Below, piece after piece: positions 63,919 through 64,000 of a stretch of 64,000 nucleotides of DNA (positions are counted from its first letter, which is position 1; each line of letters begins with the position of its first letter). The translations under genes and the position numbers were made by a program. Under the pieces are notes generated by a model that had not been told where the DNA came from, made no database searches, and saw only the letters and a program-made list of their open reading frames with translations. Location: the NCBI GenBank assembly GCA_010672925.1, contig JAAHFP010000013.1, positions 1-64,000 of the forward strand. Direction: 5' to 3'. This DNA is from Symploca sp. SIO1C2 (GTDB lineage Bacteria; Cyanobacteriota; Cyanobacteriia; Cyanobacteriales; Coleofasciculaceae).

Positions 63919-64000
63919 TTGGTTAAATTGTTAAATTGTTAAATTGTCAATTGATTGTTTGAGCAAAAATACTCAACTTTTTCTTGTAAAATAAGATTCT

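Overview
The window comes from a filamentous, phycoerythrin-containing cyanobacterium, probably a large repeat-rich genome of the Moorea/Lyngbya/Nostoc kind. The evidence is a full phycoerythrin locus (cpeBA, rod linkers, cpeS/T/R/Y, E/F-type bilin lyases), psaK, psb28, narM and crr6, HIP1 octamers (GCGATCGC), heptameric tandem repeats and several families of small inverted-repeat elements. No CRISPR array, rRNA or intact transposase was seen; one tRNA (Thr, UGU) is present. Gene names and family assignments rest on motif recognition by eye, without database searches.

Layout. (1) About 1-9.5 kb: a conflict/defence-like block, with a headless NACHT-protein remnant, a caspase-TIR protein, a TIR-nSTAND-WD40 protein, a secreted barrel-like protein and a FecR-like protein. 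(2) About 10-31 kb: signalling and housekeeping. This holds a knotless-phytochrome-like histidine kinase, crr6, a CHAT-TPR protein, a Gfo/Idh/MocA oxidoreductase, rnc directly behind tRNA-Thr, a polysaccharide deacetylase, the principal sigma factor, a degenerate histidine kinase, and a CHAT-TPR / DUF928 / CHASE2-hybrid-kinase cluster. (3) About 31-38 kb: a divergent nitrilase-fold protein, a TM0106-type nuclease, narM, a PsiE-like protein and two Ser/Thr kinases. (4) About 38-58 kb: the phycoerythrin/phycobilisome region. (5) About 58-64 kb: a barrel-like protein, psb28, a convergent nuiA/nucA pair and a sodium:solute symporter.

The phycobilisome region is the most coherent system. A CcaR-type response regulator is divergent from an operon that reads cpeC-cpeD-cpcL-cpeE-cpeS-cpeT-cpeR. 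Between them lies a perfect tandem copy of the CcaR G-box (CTTTCCGATTT twice). This is the wiring of green-light (CcaS/CcaR, group II) chromatic acclimation, with the membrane-anchored rod linker CpcL embedded among phycoerythrin linkers. The operon also carries the lyases and the activator CpeR that would switch on cpeBA about 5 kb away. No ccaS lies nearby. Just downstream is a 597-residue protein with two complete rod-linker domains and a coiled-coil tail.

The other striking theme is repeats living inside genes. A composite low-complexity element (GGGAGACAA-type 9-mers, then AATTCCC, then CAACAAA-type 7-mers) sits in frame in four places in three proteins, always with the purine-rich strand as coding strand. 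A different palindromic element is in frame near the mature N-terminus of a secreted protein. Small inverted-repeat elements also supply a stop codon to a bilin lyase and are nested inside one another with 4-bp target duplications.
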